NCBI RefSeq assembly: GCF_008632955.1
Contig: NZ_CP043959.1
Span: 4,464,001-4,528,000 of the forward strand
Source: Streptomyces tendae
GTDB taxonomy: Bacteria; Actinomycetota; Actinomycetes; Streptomycetales; Streptomycetaceae
Direction: 5' to 3'
DNA length: 64,000 nt
Shown here: one piece after another, positions 1 to 8,743 of the stretch
Position numbering within the stretch: the first letter of the stretch is position 1
Layout: the number at the start of each line of letters is the position of its first letter
Program-made: the position numbers and the translations under genes
The notes under the pieces: generated by a model
What the model saw: only the letters and a program-made list of their open reading frames with translations
Database searches by the model: none
What the model was told of the DNA's origin: nothing

Positions 1-1
1 C

Positions 2-484
2 ACGCTCGGCCTGGGCAACCCGGTGTGGATCATGCTGGCACTGTTCGTCGCCGGGGCGGTCGTGCTGCGCCGGACGCGGTTCGGACAGCACGTCTACGCG
101 GTCGGCGGCAACGAGGACGCGGCGGCGCTGATGGGCGCCCCGGTGGCACGCACCAAGATCCTCGTCTACGCGCTGTCCGGGGTGCTGGCGGGCCTCGCCG
201 GGGCGCTGAACGCCGCCTGGCTCGCCTCCGGGGTGACCATCCTCGGCAACGGCATGGAGCTGGAGGCCATCTCCGCCGTCGTCATCGGCGGCACGCTGCT
301 CACCGGAGGGCTCGGCTACGTCAGCGGGTCGCTGGTCGGGGTGCTGCTGCTGAAGGTGATCCAGAACGTCATCAACCAGATCGGCTCGCTGGACTCCTCC
401 TACCAGCAGGTCGTCAGCGGTGCCTTCCTGGCCGTGGTGGTCGTCGCCCAGACATGGCTGGGGCGCCGACGGCAACTGCTGTAG
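2..484 (+). CDS. Sugar ABC transporter permease, 3' part
   Basis: This is the C-terminal part of an inner-membrane permease of the ribose/galactofuranose (RbsC/YjfF) ABC family; the 5' end lies outside the window. The visible 160 residues hold the family's cytoplasmic EAA-like region (GRQ-type stretch RRTRFGQHVYAVGGN followed by AAALMG) and several hydrophobic helices, ending in a short basic tail. Such permeases work as dimers with a sugar-binding protein and a double ATPase. The gene stops just ahead of a secreted GH2 glycosidase on the same strand, so import of the released sugar is a reasonable inference. The exact sugar cannot be read from this fragment. Confidence 0.88.
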   Translation, partial: TLGLGNPVWIMLALFVAGAVVLRRTRFGQHVYAVGGNEDAAALMGAPVARTKILVYALSGVLAGLAGALNAAWLASGVTILGNGMELEAISAVVIGGTLLTGGLGYVSGSLVGVLLLKVIQNVINQIGSLDSSYQQVVSGAFLAVVVVAQTWLGRRRQLL

Positions 485-487
485 ACC

Positions 488-533
488 CCGGACGCGGTGG
501 CGGGTTGCCTCCGGCTCCCGCCGCCGCGTCCGG
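488..533 (+). terminator. Hairpin after the permease gene
   Basis: A 10-bp perfect stem (CCGGACGCGG/CCGCGTCCGG) starts 4 nt after the permease stop codon and encloses a smaller CGGG/CCCG stem. It has no T-run, as is usual in this GC-rich DNA. It would separate the transporter operon from the downstream glycosidase. Confidence 0.45.
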
Positions 534-616
534 TACGGCGGCCGGTCACGCTCCTCGCGCGGCCGGCCGCTTCTCGCACGCGCACGTCTCCCACCCCCAC
601 TTCCCGAGGAGTGACG

Positions 617-2974
617 ATGCGTAGGACACCCGCACCCGTCCCACCCGCCGCCCGCCCGAGACCGCGGTGGACGGCGACCGTTCTGGCGGTGCTGGCCCTG
701 CTGGCCGGCACCGCCCTCACCGTCCCCGGGGCCGCGACCGCGGCACCCGCGGCGTGGACGCCGAAGCCCGCGCCGATGACCACGCCCTGGACGAACCAGG
801 TCCCCGTCGACACCCCGCTGCCGGAGTATCCGCGCCCACAGCTCACCCGCCCCGACTGGGCGAACCTCAACGGCGTCTGGGACTTCGCCGTCACCGCGGC
901 GAACGCCGGCCGGCCCGCCGCGTTCCCGGAGCAGATCCGGGTGCCGTTCGTCGCCGAGTCGGCGCTGTCCGGCATCCAGCGCCGTATCACCCAGAACGAC
1001 AAGCTCTGGTACAAACGCACGTTCACCGTCCCGGCCGGCTGGGACGGCCGGCGCGTCCAGCTGCACTTCGGCGCCAGTGACTGGCGCACCACCGTGTGGG
1101 TCAACGACCGGCAGGCGGGAGCCGTGCACGACGGAGGCTACGACGCCTTCTCGTACGACATCACCGACCTGCTGAACCGGGGCGGCTCCAACACGATCGT
1201 CGTCTCCGTGTGGGACCCCACCCAGAACGGCACCCAGGCGGTCGGCAAGCAGCGGCTGAACGACGTCACCCCGCACCCGGGTGGTGGCATCTTCTACACG
1301 GCCGCCTCCGGCATCTGGCAGACGGTGTGGCTGGAGCCCACGTCGGCGGCGCACATCACCCGGCTCGACATGGTGCCCGACCTCACCAACAGCCGGCTCA
1401 AGGTGACCGTGCGGGGCGCCGGGACGAGCGGACACCAGGCCCGCGTGACCGTGTCCTCCGGCGGCACCACGGTCGGCACGGCCACCGGTCCCGTCGGCAC
1501 GGAGTTCACCGTCCCGGTGCCGAACGCCCACCGGTGGACACCCGACGATCCCTTCCTCTACGACGTGCGCGCCGACCTGCTGTCCGGCTCGGCGACGGTC
1601 GACACGGTCGGCAGCTACACCGGCATGCGCACCGTCGGTCTCGCCCGGGTGGACGGCGTCCTGCGGCCCGTGCTCAACGGCCGGTTCGTGTTCCAGACCG
1701 GCACACTCGACCAGGGCTACTGGCCGGACGGCATCTACACCGCTCCGACGGACGCGGCCCTGCGGTTCGACCTGCAGAAGCACAAGGACCTGGGCTTCAA
1801 CATGGTGCGCAAGCACATCAAGGTGGAGCCGCAGCGCTGGTTCCACTGGGCCGACCGGCTCGGGCTCCTCGTCTGGCAGGACATGCCGTCCATGGAGCGC
1901 ACTCCGGACGCCGCGGCGCGCGCGCAGTGGGAGACCGAGTACGACCGCGTCATCGACCAGCACCGCAGCTCCCCCGCGCTGGTCATGTGGGTCAACCAGA
2001 ACGAGGGCTGGGGCCAGTACGACCAGGCGCGCATCGCGAACGAGGTGAAGGCGTACGACCCGTCGCGCCTGGTGGACAACATGAGCGGGGTCAACTGCTG
2101 CGGTGCCGTCGACGGCGGGAACGGCGACGTCGTCGACCACCACGTCTACGTCGGACCCGGCACGACGGTGCCCAGCTCCACCCGGGCCGCGGTGCTCGGC
2201 GAGTACGGCGGGCTCGGCTTCGAGGTCACGGGTCACGAGTGGTACCCGGGCGGCGGCTTCAGCTACGAGGACCAGCCGGACCTCACCCATCTGAACAACC
2301 GGTTCGTCGGGCTCCTCGACGGCATCCGCGAGGTGCGCCTGCCCCGTGGCCTGTCCGCCGCGGTCTACACCGAGATCACCGACGTGGAGAACGAGGCGAA
2401 CGGCCTGCTCACCTACGACCGCCAGGTGGTCAAGGTGGACGAGGCACGGGTCCGGGCGGCCAACCGGGCCCTGATCGACGCCTCACGCTCACCGGCCGCC
2501 CCGGTGACCCTGCCCGCCGGCCAGTTCAGGTCCCTGCGCGTCACCACACCCGGCTACACGGACCGCTACCTGCGCCACAGGGACGGTGCCGCCTTCACCG
2601 AGGTGGTGAGCGGCGGCAGCGGTGCGCTGCTGAAGGCCGACGCCACCTGGCGGATCGTTCCCGGCCTGGCGGACACCTCCTGCTACTCGTTCGAGTCGCG
2701 CAACTACCCGGGCGAGTACCTGCGGCACCGCAACTCGCGTGTGTACAAGGAGGGCGGCAGCGGTGACCTGTTCCGCGCGGACGCCACGTTCTGCCCCGTG
2801 CGCGGGGCCGACGGCGGGTTCCGGCTGTCCGCGTACAACTTCCCCGGACAGTATCTGCGCCACTACGACGCCGAGTTGTGGCTGGCGGTCCCGGGCGGGA
2901 CGCGTGCCTACGACTCCCCCGTCCTGTTCACCGAGGACACGACGTGGGCGGTGGAGGCGCCCTGGACTCCCTGA
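617..2974 (+). CDS. Secreted GH2 glycoside hydrolase with C-terminal AbfB domain
   Basis: The 785-residue product starts at ATG 617, with GAGGAG 6 nt upstream; an upstream in-frame extension lacks a ribosome site. A signal peptide (basic RR.., hydrophobic core, AATAAPA cleavage region) covers about residues 1-42. A GH2 jelly-roll domain (about 60-230), an Ig-like domain (230-340) and a TIM barrel (345-640) follow. The family acid/base Glu is E463 in the motif NQNEGWG and the nucleophile is E529 in GEYGG. The last 140 residues resemble an AbfB/CBM42 arabinose-binding beta-trefoil, with repeated YLRHR...FRADATF units. Substrate is inferred to be an arabinose- or galactose-containing plant polysaccharide; GH2 specificity cannot be fixed from motifs. 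Confidence 0.9.
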   Translation: MRRTPAPVPPAARPRPRWTATVLAVLALLAGTALTVPGAATAAPAAWTPKPAPMTTPWTNQVPVDTPLPEYPRPQLTRPDWANLNGVWDFAVTAANAGRPAAFPEQIRVPFVAESALSGIQRRITQNDKLWYKRTFTVPAGWDGRRVQLHFGASDWRTTVWVNDRQAGAVHDGGYDAFSYDITDLLNRGGSNTIVVSVWDPTQNGTQAVGKQRLNDVTPHPGGGIFYTAASGIWQTVWLEPTSAAHITRLDMVPDLTNSRLKVTVRGAGTSGHQARVTVSSGGTTVGTATGPVGTEFTVPVPNAHRWTPDDPFLYDVRADLLSGSATVDTVGSYTGMRTVGLARVDGVLRPVLNGRFVFQTGTLDQGYWPDGIYTAPTDAALRFDLQKHKDLGFNMVRKHIKVEPQRWFHWADRLGLLVWQDMPSMERTPDAAARAQWETEYDRVIDQHRSSPALVMWVNQNEGWGQYDQARIANEVKAYDPSRLVDNMSGVNCCGAVDGGNGDVVDHHVYVGPGTTVPSSTRAAVLGEYGGLGFEVTGHEWYPGGGFSYEDQPDLTHLNNRFVGLLDGIREVRLPRGLSAAVYTEITDVENEANGLLTYDRQVVKVDEARVRAANRALIDASRSPAAPVTLPAGQFRSLRVTTPGYTDRYLRHRDGAAFTEVVSGGSGALLKADATWRIVPGLADTSCYSFESRNYPGEYLRHRNSRVYKEGGSGDLFRADATFCPVRGADGGFRLSAYNFPGQYLRHYDAELWLAVPGGTRAYDSPVLFTEDTTWAVEAPWTP

Positions 2975-3008
2975 TCCGTACGCCGGCCCCGGAGTGACGG
3001 GCACGCGA

Positions 3009-3040
3009 GAGGGGGCGGACGCCGTGGCGTCCGCCCCCTC
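3009..3040. terminator. Bidirectional terminator between the two GH2 genes
   Basis: A perfect 15-bp GC-rich inverted repeat (GAGGGGGCGGACGCC and its complement) with a 2-nt centre lies between the two convergent glycosidase stop codons. It can end transcription from both sides. Confidence 0.8.
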
Positions 3041-3053
3041 GTCGTTGCCGGTG

Positions 3054-6000
3054 TTACGGCCTCTCCGCCTGGTGGAGGGCGGTCACCTCCTCGGCGCTGA
3101 GCGCCTTGTCGTAGGCGTGGACCTCGTCCACGGAGCCGTTCCAGAAGTCGGTGTCGTCACCGTTCCACTTGGCGCGGCCCACCGCGAGGGGACCGGAGCC
3201 GACGTAGTGGGGACCGCCCGTGACCGTCGCCGCCTTCTGTCCGTCGACGTACAGCGTGATCTGGTTGGTGGCGCCGTCCCGGACACCCACCAGGTGGTAC
3301 CAGCGGCCGAGTTCGGGCCGGGTCTCCAGGCGTGCCCGCTTGCCGTCGGGGGCGCTGAAGGCGAACGCGCCCTGACCGTACTGGAGGTAGAACGGGCTTG
3401 CCTGGCGCCGGCCGTCCTGGCTGACGGCGGTGGCGTAGTTGCCCGGCAGCGCGTCGAGGGTGACCCAGGCGGAGACCGTGTAACTTCCGGTGGTGTCGAG
3501 CACCGGCCCGTCGGTCTGGGCGAACTGCCCGCTGCCGTCGAACTTCAGCGCGCCGCCGTCGACCCCGGTGGTCCAGGTGGTGCCCGGGGTGAGCTTCAGC
3601 GCCTTGCCGTTCGGACCGTCGTCCTCGGCGGTGGAGCCGGTGCCCTCGTCGAGGGACCAGTGGCCGCCGCCCTTGAGCTGCTCCCTCTGACCGGCGGAGG
3701 CGCCGGCGGCGATCACCTTGAGGTTGATCTCCCGCACCTGCTTCGGGTCGACCTTGATCTCCCGGCGGTCGTACGTGTAGAGGCCGTTGAGCTCGTTCTC
3801 CAGGTCGGTGATCTGGGTGTACACGGATCCGGACAGTTCCGCGCCGGCCTGGTCGAGGTAGAACCTCTCGGTGTTCTCCACGTACTTGCGGGTCAGCGCC
3901 TCCTTGCTGTCCACGCCGCTGTAGATGACGGTGGGCGGGCCGGGCCACATGTGCCCCGGGGAGCGCAGGGTGAAGCCGCCGTGCTCGCCGTCCATCGCCG
4001 CGCGGTGGTCCGGGAAGGGCGGGTCCTCGTTGGTGTAGTCGTGGTGGTCGATGATGTCGCCCCGGCCGGAGTCACCCTTGCTGTTGCAGCAGTTGACCCC
4101 GCTGTGGGCGTTGACGACGCGGGAGGGGTCGGCGGCCTTGACGGCGTCGGTGAGCTTGCCGGTCTCCTCGCGGTTCCACTCGCCCCAGCCCTCGTTGAAG
4201 ACGATCCAGCCGATGACGGAGGGCGAGTTGTGGTGCTGGCGCATCATCTCGCGGCCCTGGTCGACGAACGCCTTCTGACCGGTGGCGTTGGTGATGTTGC
4301 CGGAGACGAAGTCCTGCCAGACCAGCAGGCCGAGCCGGTCCGCGTGGTAGAACCAGCGCGGCGACTCCACCTTGATGTGCTTGCGGACGGCGTTGAAGCC
4401 GAGTTGCTTGTGCGCCTTCAGGTCGAACGCCAGGGCGTCGTCGCTGGGTGCGGTGTAGAGCCCGTCGGGCCAGAAGCCCTGGTCCAGGGTGGCGAGGGAG
4501 AAGACGGGCTTGCCGTTGAGGACGAGCTTCCTGTAACCGCCCACGTCCTCGATGCCGATCTTCCGCATCCCGAAGTAGCTGTCGACGGTGTCGGTGGAGC
4601 GGCCGTCCTTCAGCGTGACGTCGAGGTCGTAGAGGTAGGGGTCGTCCGGGCTCCACAGGTGCTGACGGGCGACCGGCAGGCGGAGCTTCTTGTTGGCGGG
4701 GCCGGACACCTTGCCGACGACCTTGCCGCGGTGGTCGCGGGCGACGGCCTCGACGCGTGCCGTGGCGGACGCGCCGGCGGACTCGACGGTCACGGCGAGC
4801 GACCTGGTGTCGATGTCCGGCGTCGTGACGACGTTGTCGATGGACGTCTCGGCGACGGGTTCCATCCACACGGTCTGCCAGATGCCGGAGGACTGGGTGT
4901 ACCAGATGCCGCCGGGGCTCGTGGACTGCTTGCCGAGCGGCTGGTCGGCGCCGCCGGTGTCGGTGACGGCGACGACGATCTCCTGGGGGCCCTTGTTCGT
5001 GAGCGCGTCGGTGATGTCGGCGCTGAACGCGTTGTATCCGCCGCGGTGTTCGGCGACCTTCTTGCCGTTGACCCAGACGCGGGCCTGGTAGTCGACGGCG
5101 CCGAAGTTCAGCTTGAGTCGTTCCTTGCCGCTCCTGCCGACCTTCCAGTTCTTCGGCACGTCCACGAGCTTGCGGTAGAACATGTGGTCCTCGTGCCGCT
5201 CGATCCCGGAGAGCTGCGACTCCACCGGGAACGGCACGACGATCCTCTCGTCGAGGTTCTTGCCGAAGACGGGCTGCTCCCCCGCCTTCGCGGCGCCGAA
5301 CTGCCACGGGCCGTTGAGGTTCTTCCACTGCTTGCGGACCTGCTGGGGGCGCGGGTATTCGGGCAGCGGGTTGTTCTTGTCCACCTTGTCGCCCCACGGG
5401 GTGGTGAGGCGGTGGGTGGAGACGTTCTCGGCGTAGCGGGCCACACGGGGCACGGTCTCGCCGCCGGCCTTGAGGCCGCCCTCGCCGTCGTAGACGACGC
5501 GGACCGTCTGGTTCTTCTGGATCGCCTCGGAGAGGGTGACCTGGAGGGAGTTGCGGTCACCGGGGACGGTCTTCACCGACGTGATCGGCATGGCCGTGGT
5601 GTCGGCCTCGACCTTGAGGTGCTCGGCCGCCCGCGCGAGGTCGCTCACCCGGCCGCCGAAGCGGGCGCGCAGCGTGCGTCCGTCCTGACCCACGGTCAGT
5701 TCGACGGGGTAGACCTCGAAGTCGGCGGGCGGGGTGAACGCCGTCATGGGGACGAGCTGTTTGGGGAGCGTCGGCGTCGACCAGCGCAGGAACATGTTCG
5801 CCCCGCCGACGTCCTGGAACATCTCCATACGGAAGTCGTACTTCTTGCCGGCCGTCAAGGTGACCGGGGCGCTGGTCTGCTCGCGGTCCCAGTCGGGCTC
5901 CCAGTGGTCGATGACCGGCTCGCCGTCGATGAAGAGACGGAAGCCGTTGTCGCCGATGGCGTAGAAGGTGTAGTCGTCGGTCTTCGGCACCTCGATCTGG

Positions 6001-6326
6001 CCGGTCCACCGGGCGGTGGTGTGCTCCGTCCGCCCGGTGAGCTCCTCGAACGTGCCGGTCAGGCCGGCGAGGTTGATCTGCGGCTCGAGCTGGGTGCCAC
6101 CGAGTTCGGCGAAGTCCCGGGCGCCGGGCGCCGACATGCGGAAGTACTCGCCCTTCAGCCCGTGCACCGTCACGTCGCTGTCGGCGGCCCGGGCGGCGGA
6201 CGCGCCGTCGGCTGCCGGTGCCGCGGCCGTCGCCGCGGGTGCCAGGGCGCCCGTGGACAGGGCCAGGGCTGTCACGGTCAGCACGGCCCACCATCTGGAC
6301 CGCGGGCGGGGGTGTTGTCTGGTCAT
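3054..6326 (-). CDS. Secreted multidomain GH2 glycosidase (PA14 - GH2 - LamG)
   Basis: The 1090-residue product begins with a signal peptide (to about residue 45; ALAPAATAAAPA). A PA14 sugar-binding domain spans about 50-190, with FRLFIDGEPVIDHW typical of that fold. The GH2 sandwich, Ig-like and TIM-barrel domains lie at about 320-860, with acid/base E712 in FNEGWGEW and nucleophile E781 in DGEHGG. A LamG/concanavalin-like domain fills about 890-1090. The catalytic core resembles the neighbouring GH2 enzyme (both share LDQG(Y/F)WPDG), so the pair looks like diverged paralogues with different binding modules. The start at ATG 6326 has AGGAAAGG upstream. A LacI-type palindrome about 75 nt upstream suggests sugar-dependent repression. 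Confidence 0.9.
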   Translation of the reverse strand: MTRQHPRPRSRWWAVLTVTALALSTGALAPAATAAAPAADGASAARAADSDVTVHGLKGEYFRMSAPGARDFAELGGTQLEPQINLAGLTGTFEELTGRTEHTTARWTGQIEVPKTDDYTFYAIGDNGFRLFIDGEPVIDHWEPDWDREQTSAPVTLTAGKKYDFRMEMFQDVGGANMFLRWSTPTLPKQLVPMTAFTPPADFEVYPVELTVGQDGRTLRARFGGRVSDLARAAEHLKVEADTTAMPITSVKTVPGDRNSLQVTLSEAIQKNQTVRVVYDGEGGLKAGGETVPRVARYAENVSTHRLTTPWGDKVDKNNPLPEYPRPQQVRKQWKNLNGPWQFGAAKAGEQPVFGKNLDERIVVPFPVESQLSGIERHEDHMFYRKLVDVPKNWKVGRSGKERLKLNFGAVDYQARVWVNGKKVAEHRGGYNAFSADITDALTNKGPQEIVVAVTDTGGADQPLGKQSTSPGGIWYTQSSGIWQTVWMEPVAETSIDNVVTTPDIDTRSLAVTVESAGASATARVEAVARDHRGKVVGKVSGPANKKLRLPVARQHLWSPDDPYLYDLDVTLKDGRSTDTVDSYFGMRKIGIEDVGGYRKLVLNGKPVFSLATLDQGFWPDGLYTAPSDDALAFDLKAHKQLGFNAVRKHIKVESPRWFYHADRLGLLVWQDFVSGNITNATGQKAFVDQGREMMRQHHNSPSVIGWIVFNEGWGEWNREETGKLTDAVKAADPSRVVNAHSGVNCCNSKGDSGRGDIIDHHDYTNEDPPFPDHRAAMDGEHGGFTLRSPGHMWPGPPTVIYSGVDSKEALTRKYVENTERFYLDQAGAELSGSVYTQITDLENELNGLYTYDRREIKVDPKQVREINLKVIAAGASAGQREQLKGGGHWSLDEGTGSTAEDDGPNGKALKLTPGTTWTTGVDGGALKFDGSGQFAQTDGPVLDTTGSYTVSAWVTLDALPGNYATAVSQDGRRQASPFYLQYGQGAFAFSAPDGKRARLETRPELGRWYHLVGVRDGATNQITLYVDGQKAATVTGGPHYVGSGPLAVGRAKWNGDDTDFWNGSVDEVHAYDKALSAEEVTALHQAERP

Positions 6327-6398
6327 CGAACCTTTCCTCGCGCTGGGGGCATGGGGCCACGGCGGAACGGGGGTGGCCGTCAGCTCCGCCGGGAGTTA

Positions 6399-6412
6399 TT
6401 CCAACGTTGGAA
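6399..6412. promoter_or_regulatory. LacI-family operator candidate
   Basis: TTCCAACGTTGGAA is a perfect 14-bp palindrome centred on CG, the usual layout of LacI/GalR-family operators. It sits 73-86 nt upstream of the GH2 start at 6326, in the promoter region. The cognate repressor gene is not in the window. Confidence 0.5.
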
Positions 6413-6518
6413 ATCCGGTGTGCAGCGGAATGACAACACGAGGTGCGGCGGCTGTCCAGGCTTTGCGCAGAGGTGACTGTGCGTCAACAGCGGCCGGGCT
6501 TGCGGATGGTGAAGCGAA

Positions 6519-6557
6519 CGCCACCGGCCGCCCCCCAGGAGAGGGCGGCCGGTGGCG
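6519..6557 (-). terminator. Terminator of the TetR/SGNH operon
   Basis: A perfect 15-bp stem (CGCCACCGGCCGCCC and complement) with a 9-nt loop lies 70 nt past the stop of the SGNH hydrolase gene. The rest of the 300-nt gap from 6327 to 6628 holds only this and the GH2 promoter region with its palindrome. Confidence 0.75.
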
Positions 6558-6628
6558 AGGAGGGCCAGGTTCCATGGACGGCCGGGCGCGGGGAGGGGCG
6601 GCCGGGCCCCAAGGGCGGCCGGGCCAGG

Positions 6629-7813
6629 TCAGCTCGCGGCGTCGGCGAAGGGGCCGCCGTCCGCGAAGGCGTGGGCGGCGAAGCGCTCGCCGATGCGGCG
6701 GTGGGCGGCGGCGTCGGGGTGCAGCCGGTCCGGCAGCGGCAGTTCGGCGTGGTCCGCCTCGCCGTACAGCACGCGGCCGTCGACATGGTGGAGGTGCGGG
6801 TCGTCCTTCGCGCGCTCCTCCACGATGCGTGCCAGCTCCTCGCGCACCACGTTCAGCGTCAGCTTGCCCTCGGCCCGCTCCTCCGGGTCGCCGGACGCGG
6901 TGAACGACAGCTTCCCCTCGGCGAGCCGGCTGAAGTCGAAGGCCGTGGGGCCGGGGGTGTCCTCGTGGATGGGGCACAGGATCGGTGAGACGACCAGCAG
7001 CGGGGTGTCGGGGTGACCCTCCCGGACCGTGTCAAGGAAGCCGTGCACGGCGGGACCGAACGCGCGCAGCCTCATCACGTCGCCGTTGACGAGGTTGATG
7101 CCGATCTTCAGACTGATCAGGTCGGCCGGTGTGTCGCGTATGGTCCGGGCGACGAACGGGTCGAGCACGGCGCTGCCGCCGAAGCCCAGGTTGACCAGTT
7201 CCACCCCGCCGGCCGCTGCGGCGAGCGCGGGCCAGATGGTGGTGGGGCTCGCGGCGTCGGAGCCGTGGCTGATGGAGCTGCCGTAGTGCAGCCAGGTCCG
7301 TCGGTTCGAGGGCGGTGCCGGCTCCACCGGGGCGTCGGTGCGCAGGGCGACGAGCGCGGTGATCTCGTTGTACGGCAGCCAGATCTCCACCGTCTTGTCG
7401 CGGTCGGCCAGGCCGTCGAAGCGCACGCCGCCCGCGGGCCCGGAGTTCATCTCGGCGTTCCCGGTGGACATGTCGATGGTGACGGTGTTGCCGCCGGTCG
7501 CGGACGTCTGTCCCGCGTGCTCGCCGTCGACGACCAGGTCGTACCGGCCGTCCGGGCGGGGCGGGGCACCCACGTAGACGCGCTTGGTGGGGACCGTGTC
7601 GAGTTCGACGACCGTGGCCCGGCTGCGGAAGACCAGGCGGACACCGGAGGGCTGGGACTCGGCCATGGCGAGCTGTCCGTCGGTGTTCTGCGCGCGCGCC
7701 CAGGCGGGCAGGCGGTGCGGCAGCAGACCGTCGGGTGTCTGCTCCAGATCGAGGGCGCCGCGCACGAGGTCCGCGGTGACGGGAGTGGTGTGGGCAAGGG
7801 GTGCGGAGGGCAT
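6629..7813 (-). CDS. SGNH/GDSL-family hydrolase
   Basis: The 394-residue product has the SGNH blocks in its C-terminal half: GSSISHGSD (block I, nucleophile Ser), LGFGGSA (block II Gly), GINLVNG (block III Asn) and DRLHPDAAAH (block V, catalytic Asp-His). The N-terminal half is a beta-rich domain of the kind found before this catalytic domain in actinobacterial esterases. The ATG at 7813 is preferred over a GTG 45 nt upstream that has no ribosome site. No signal peptide is evident, so it probably acts in the cytoplasm on an ester or acetylated substrate. It follows the TetR gene after 52 nt and is probably co-transcribed with it. Confidence 0.82.
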   Translation of the reverse strand: MPSAPLAHTTPVTADLVRGALDLEQTPDGLLPHRLPAWARAQNTDGQLAMAESQPSGVRLVFRSRATVVELDTVPTKRVYVGAPPRPDGRYDLVVDGEHAGQTSATGGNTVTIDMSTGNAEMNSGPAGGVRFDGLADRDKTVEIWLPYNEITALVALRTDAPVEPAPPSNRRTWLHYGSSISHGSDAASPTTIWPALAAAAGGVELVNLGFGGSAVLDPFVARTIRDTPADLISLKIGINLVNGDVMRLRAFGPAVHGFLDTVREGHPDTPLLVVSPILCPIHEDTPGPTAFDFSRLAEGKLSFTASGDPEERAEGKLTLNVVREELARIVEERAKDDPHLHHVDGRVLYGEADHAELPLPDRLHPDAAAHRRIGERFAAHAFADGGPFADAAS

Positions 7814-7865
7814 GTCTCGGTCCGTCCGTGGTGGGGGTGGATGGGTGAGAGGGGGCACCGCGGGG

Positions 7866-8447
7866 TCAGGACGCGGGCGGCCAGGTGCGCAGGAGGGCGT
7901 CCAGCGCGTCGAGGACGCGGGACCATGTCTCCTCGGTGTCGGGGGCGCTGTGGCTGAAGCCGCCGCCCATCTCGATGCTGACGTAGCCGTGGAAGACGCT
8001 GCCCAGCAGGCGGACGGCGTGGGTCTGGTCCGGTTCGTCCAGGTCGTAGCCGCGCAGCAGGGCCCGGGTCATCCGGGCGTGCCGCACTCCCGCGCTGGCC
8101 GCGGCGGTCTCCGGGTCCAGCCGGAACTGGGCCGCCGCATAGCGGCCGGGGTGCTCCCGGGCGTAGTCGCGGTAGACGTTCGCCAGGGCGACCAGGGCGT
8201 CCTTGCCGGCCCGTCCGGCCAGCGCGTCGGCGGCGCGGTCGGCCAGCTCCTCCAGGGCGAGGAGCGCGATGCGGGTCTTGAGGTCGTGCGAGTTCTTCAG
8301 GTGCGAGTACAGGCTCGCCACCTTGACGTCGAAACGCCGGGCGAGCTCCGAGACGGTCACCTGGTCGAACCCCACCTCATCGGCGAGTTCCGCCCCCGCT
8401 CTCGTCAGGCGTTCGGTGGTCAGTCCTGCGCGCGGAACCATAGCCAT
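7866..8447 (-). CDS. TetR-family transcriptional regulator
   Basis: The 193-residue product has an N-terminal TetR helix-turn-helix (about residues 10-55; VTVSELARRFDVKVASLYSHLKN) and a C-terminal ligand/dimer domain of the WHG type (GYVSIEMGGGF). It is likely a repressor of itself and the downstream SGNH hydrolase. Its promoter carries a perfect palindrome in the -35/-10 spacer. The divergent ABC exporter at 8744 may be a second target, which is inference from position. Confidence 0.87.
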   Translation of the reverse strand: MAMVPRAGLTTERLTRAGAELADEVGFDQVTVSELARRFDVKVASLYSHLKNSHDLKTRIALLALEELADRAADALAGRAGKDALVALANVYRDYAREHPGRYAAAQFRLDPETAAASAGVRHARMTRALLRGYDLDEPDQTHAVRLLGSVFHGYVSIEMGGGFSHSAPDTEETWSRVLDALDALLRTWPPAS

Positions 8448-8467
8448 CCTTTCCTTCGGCTATAGCG

Positions 8468-8497
8468 AGTATGTCCCTACCTAAAGGTTTTAGGCAA
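8468..8497 (-). promoter_or_regulatory. TetR promoter with palindromic operator
   Basis: On the minus strand, TTGCCT (-35) and CATACT (-10) are separated by 18 nt. The palindrome CCTAAA-ACC-TTTAGG (8480-8494) overlaps the -35 and spacer, the classic position for TetR autorepression. The rest of the 296-nt gap to 8743 shows no other clear signal apart from the ribosome site of the ABC gene. Confidence 0.6.
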
Positions 8498-8743
8498 AAC
8501 CCGTACCGGTGAAGCCGCTCACACGCAGTGCGGGGGAACCCTCTGGTCCCCCACCCATCGGCGATCGGCGTTTCGGCCACCCGCCGCGCCTCGGGAGGCC
8601 GCGTGATCCAGGCACTCGTACCCGCGCCACCGCGTCCCGCACGGGCAGGACGTCGTCCGAAACACGTGTGTTCGATACCGGCGGCCTCCTCGTTGAGCCG
8701 GGTGCCGTCGCCCTCACCCCTCGGACCAGCAGGGAGAAGTGCC

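Noticed and set aside
2739..6476. Very long open frame on the plus strand opposite the PA14-GH2 gene
   Set aside because: It is the antisense shadow of the GH2 gene in high-GC DNA; its translation is Val/Gly/Ala-rich without domains.
8490..8717. 75-codon minus-strand frame between the TetR and ABC genes
   Set aside because: It has no ribosome site or motif, is Arg/Pro-rich as random frames are here, and overlaps the TetR promoter region.
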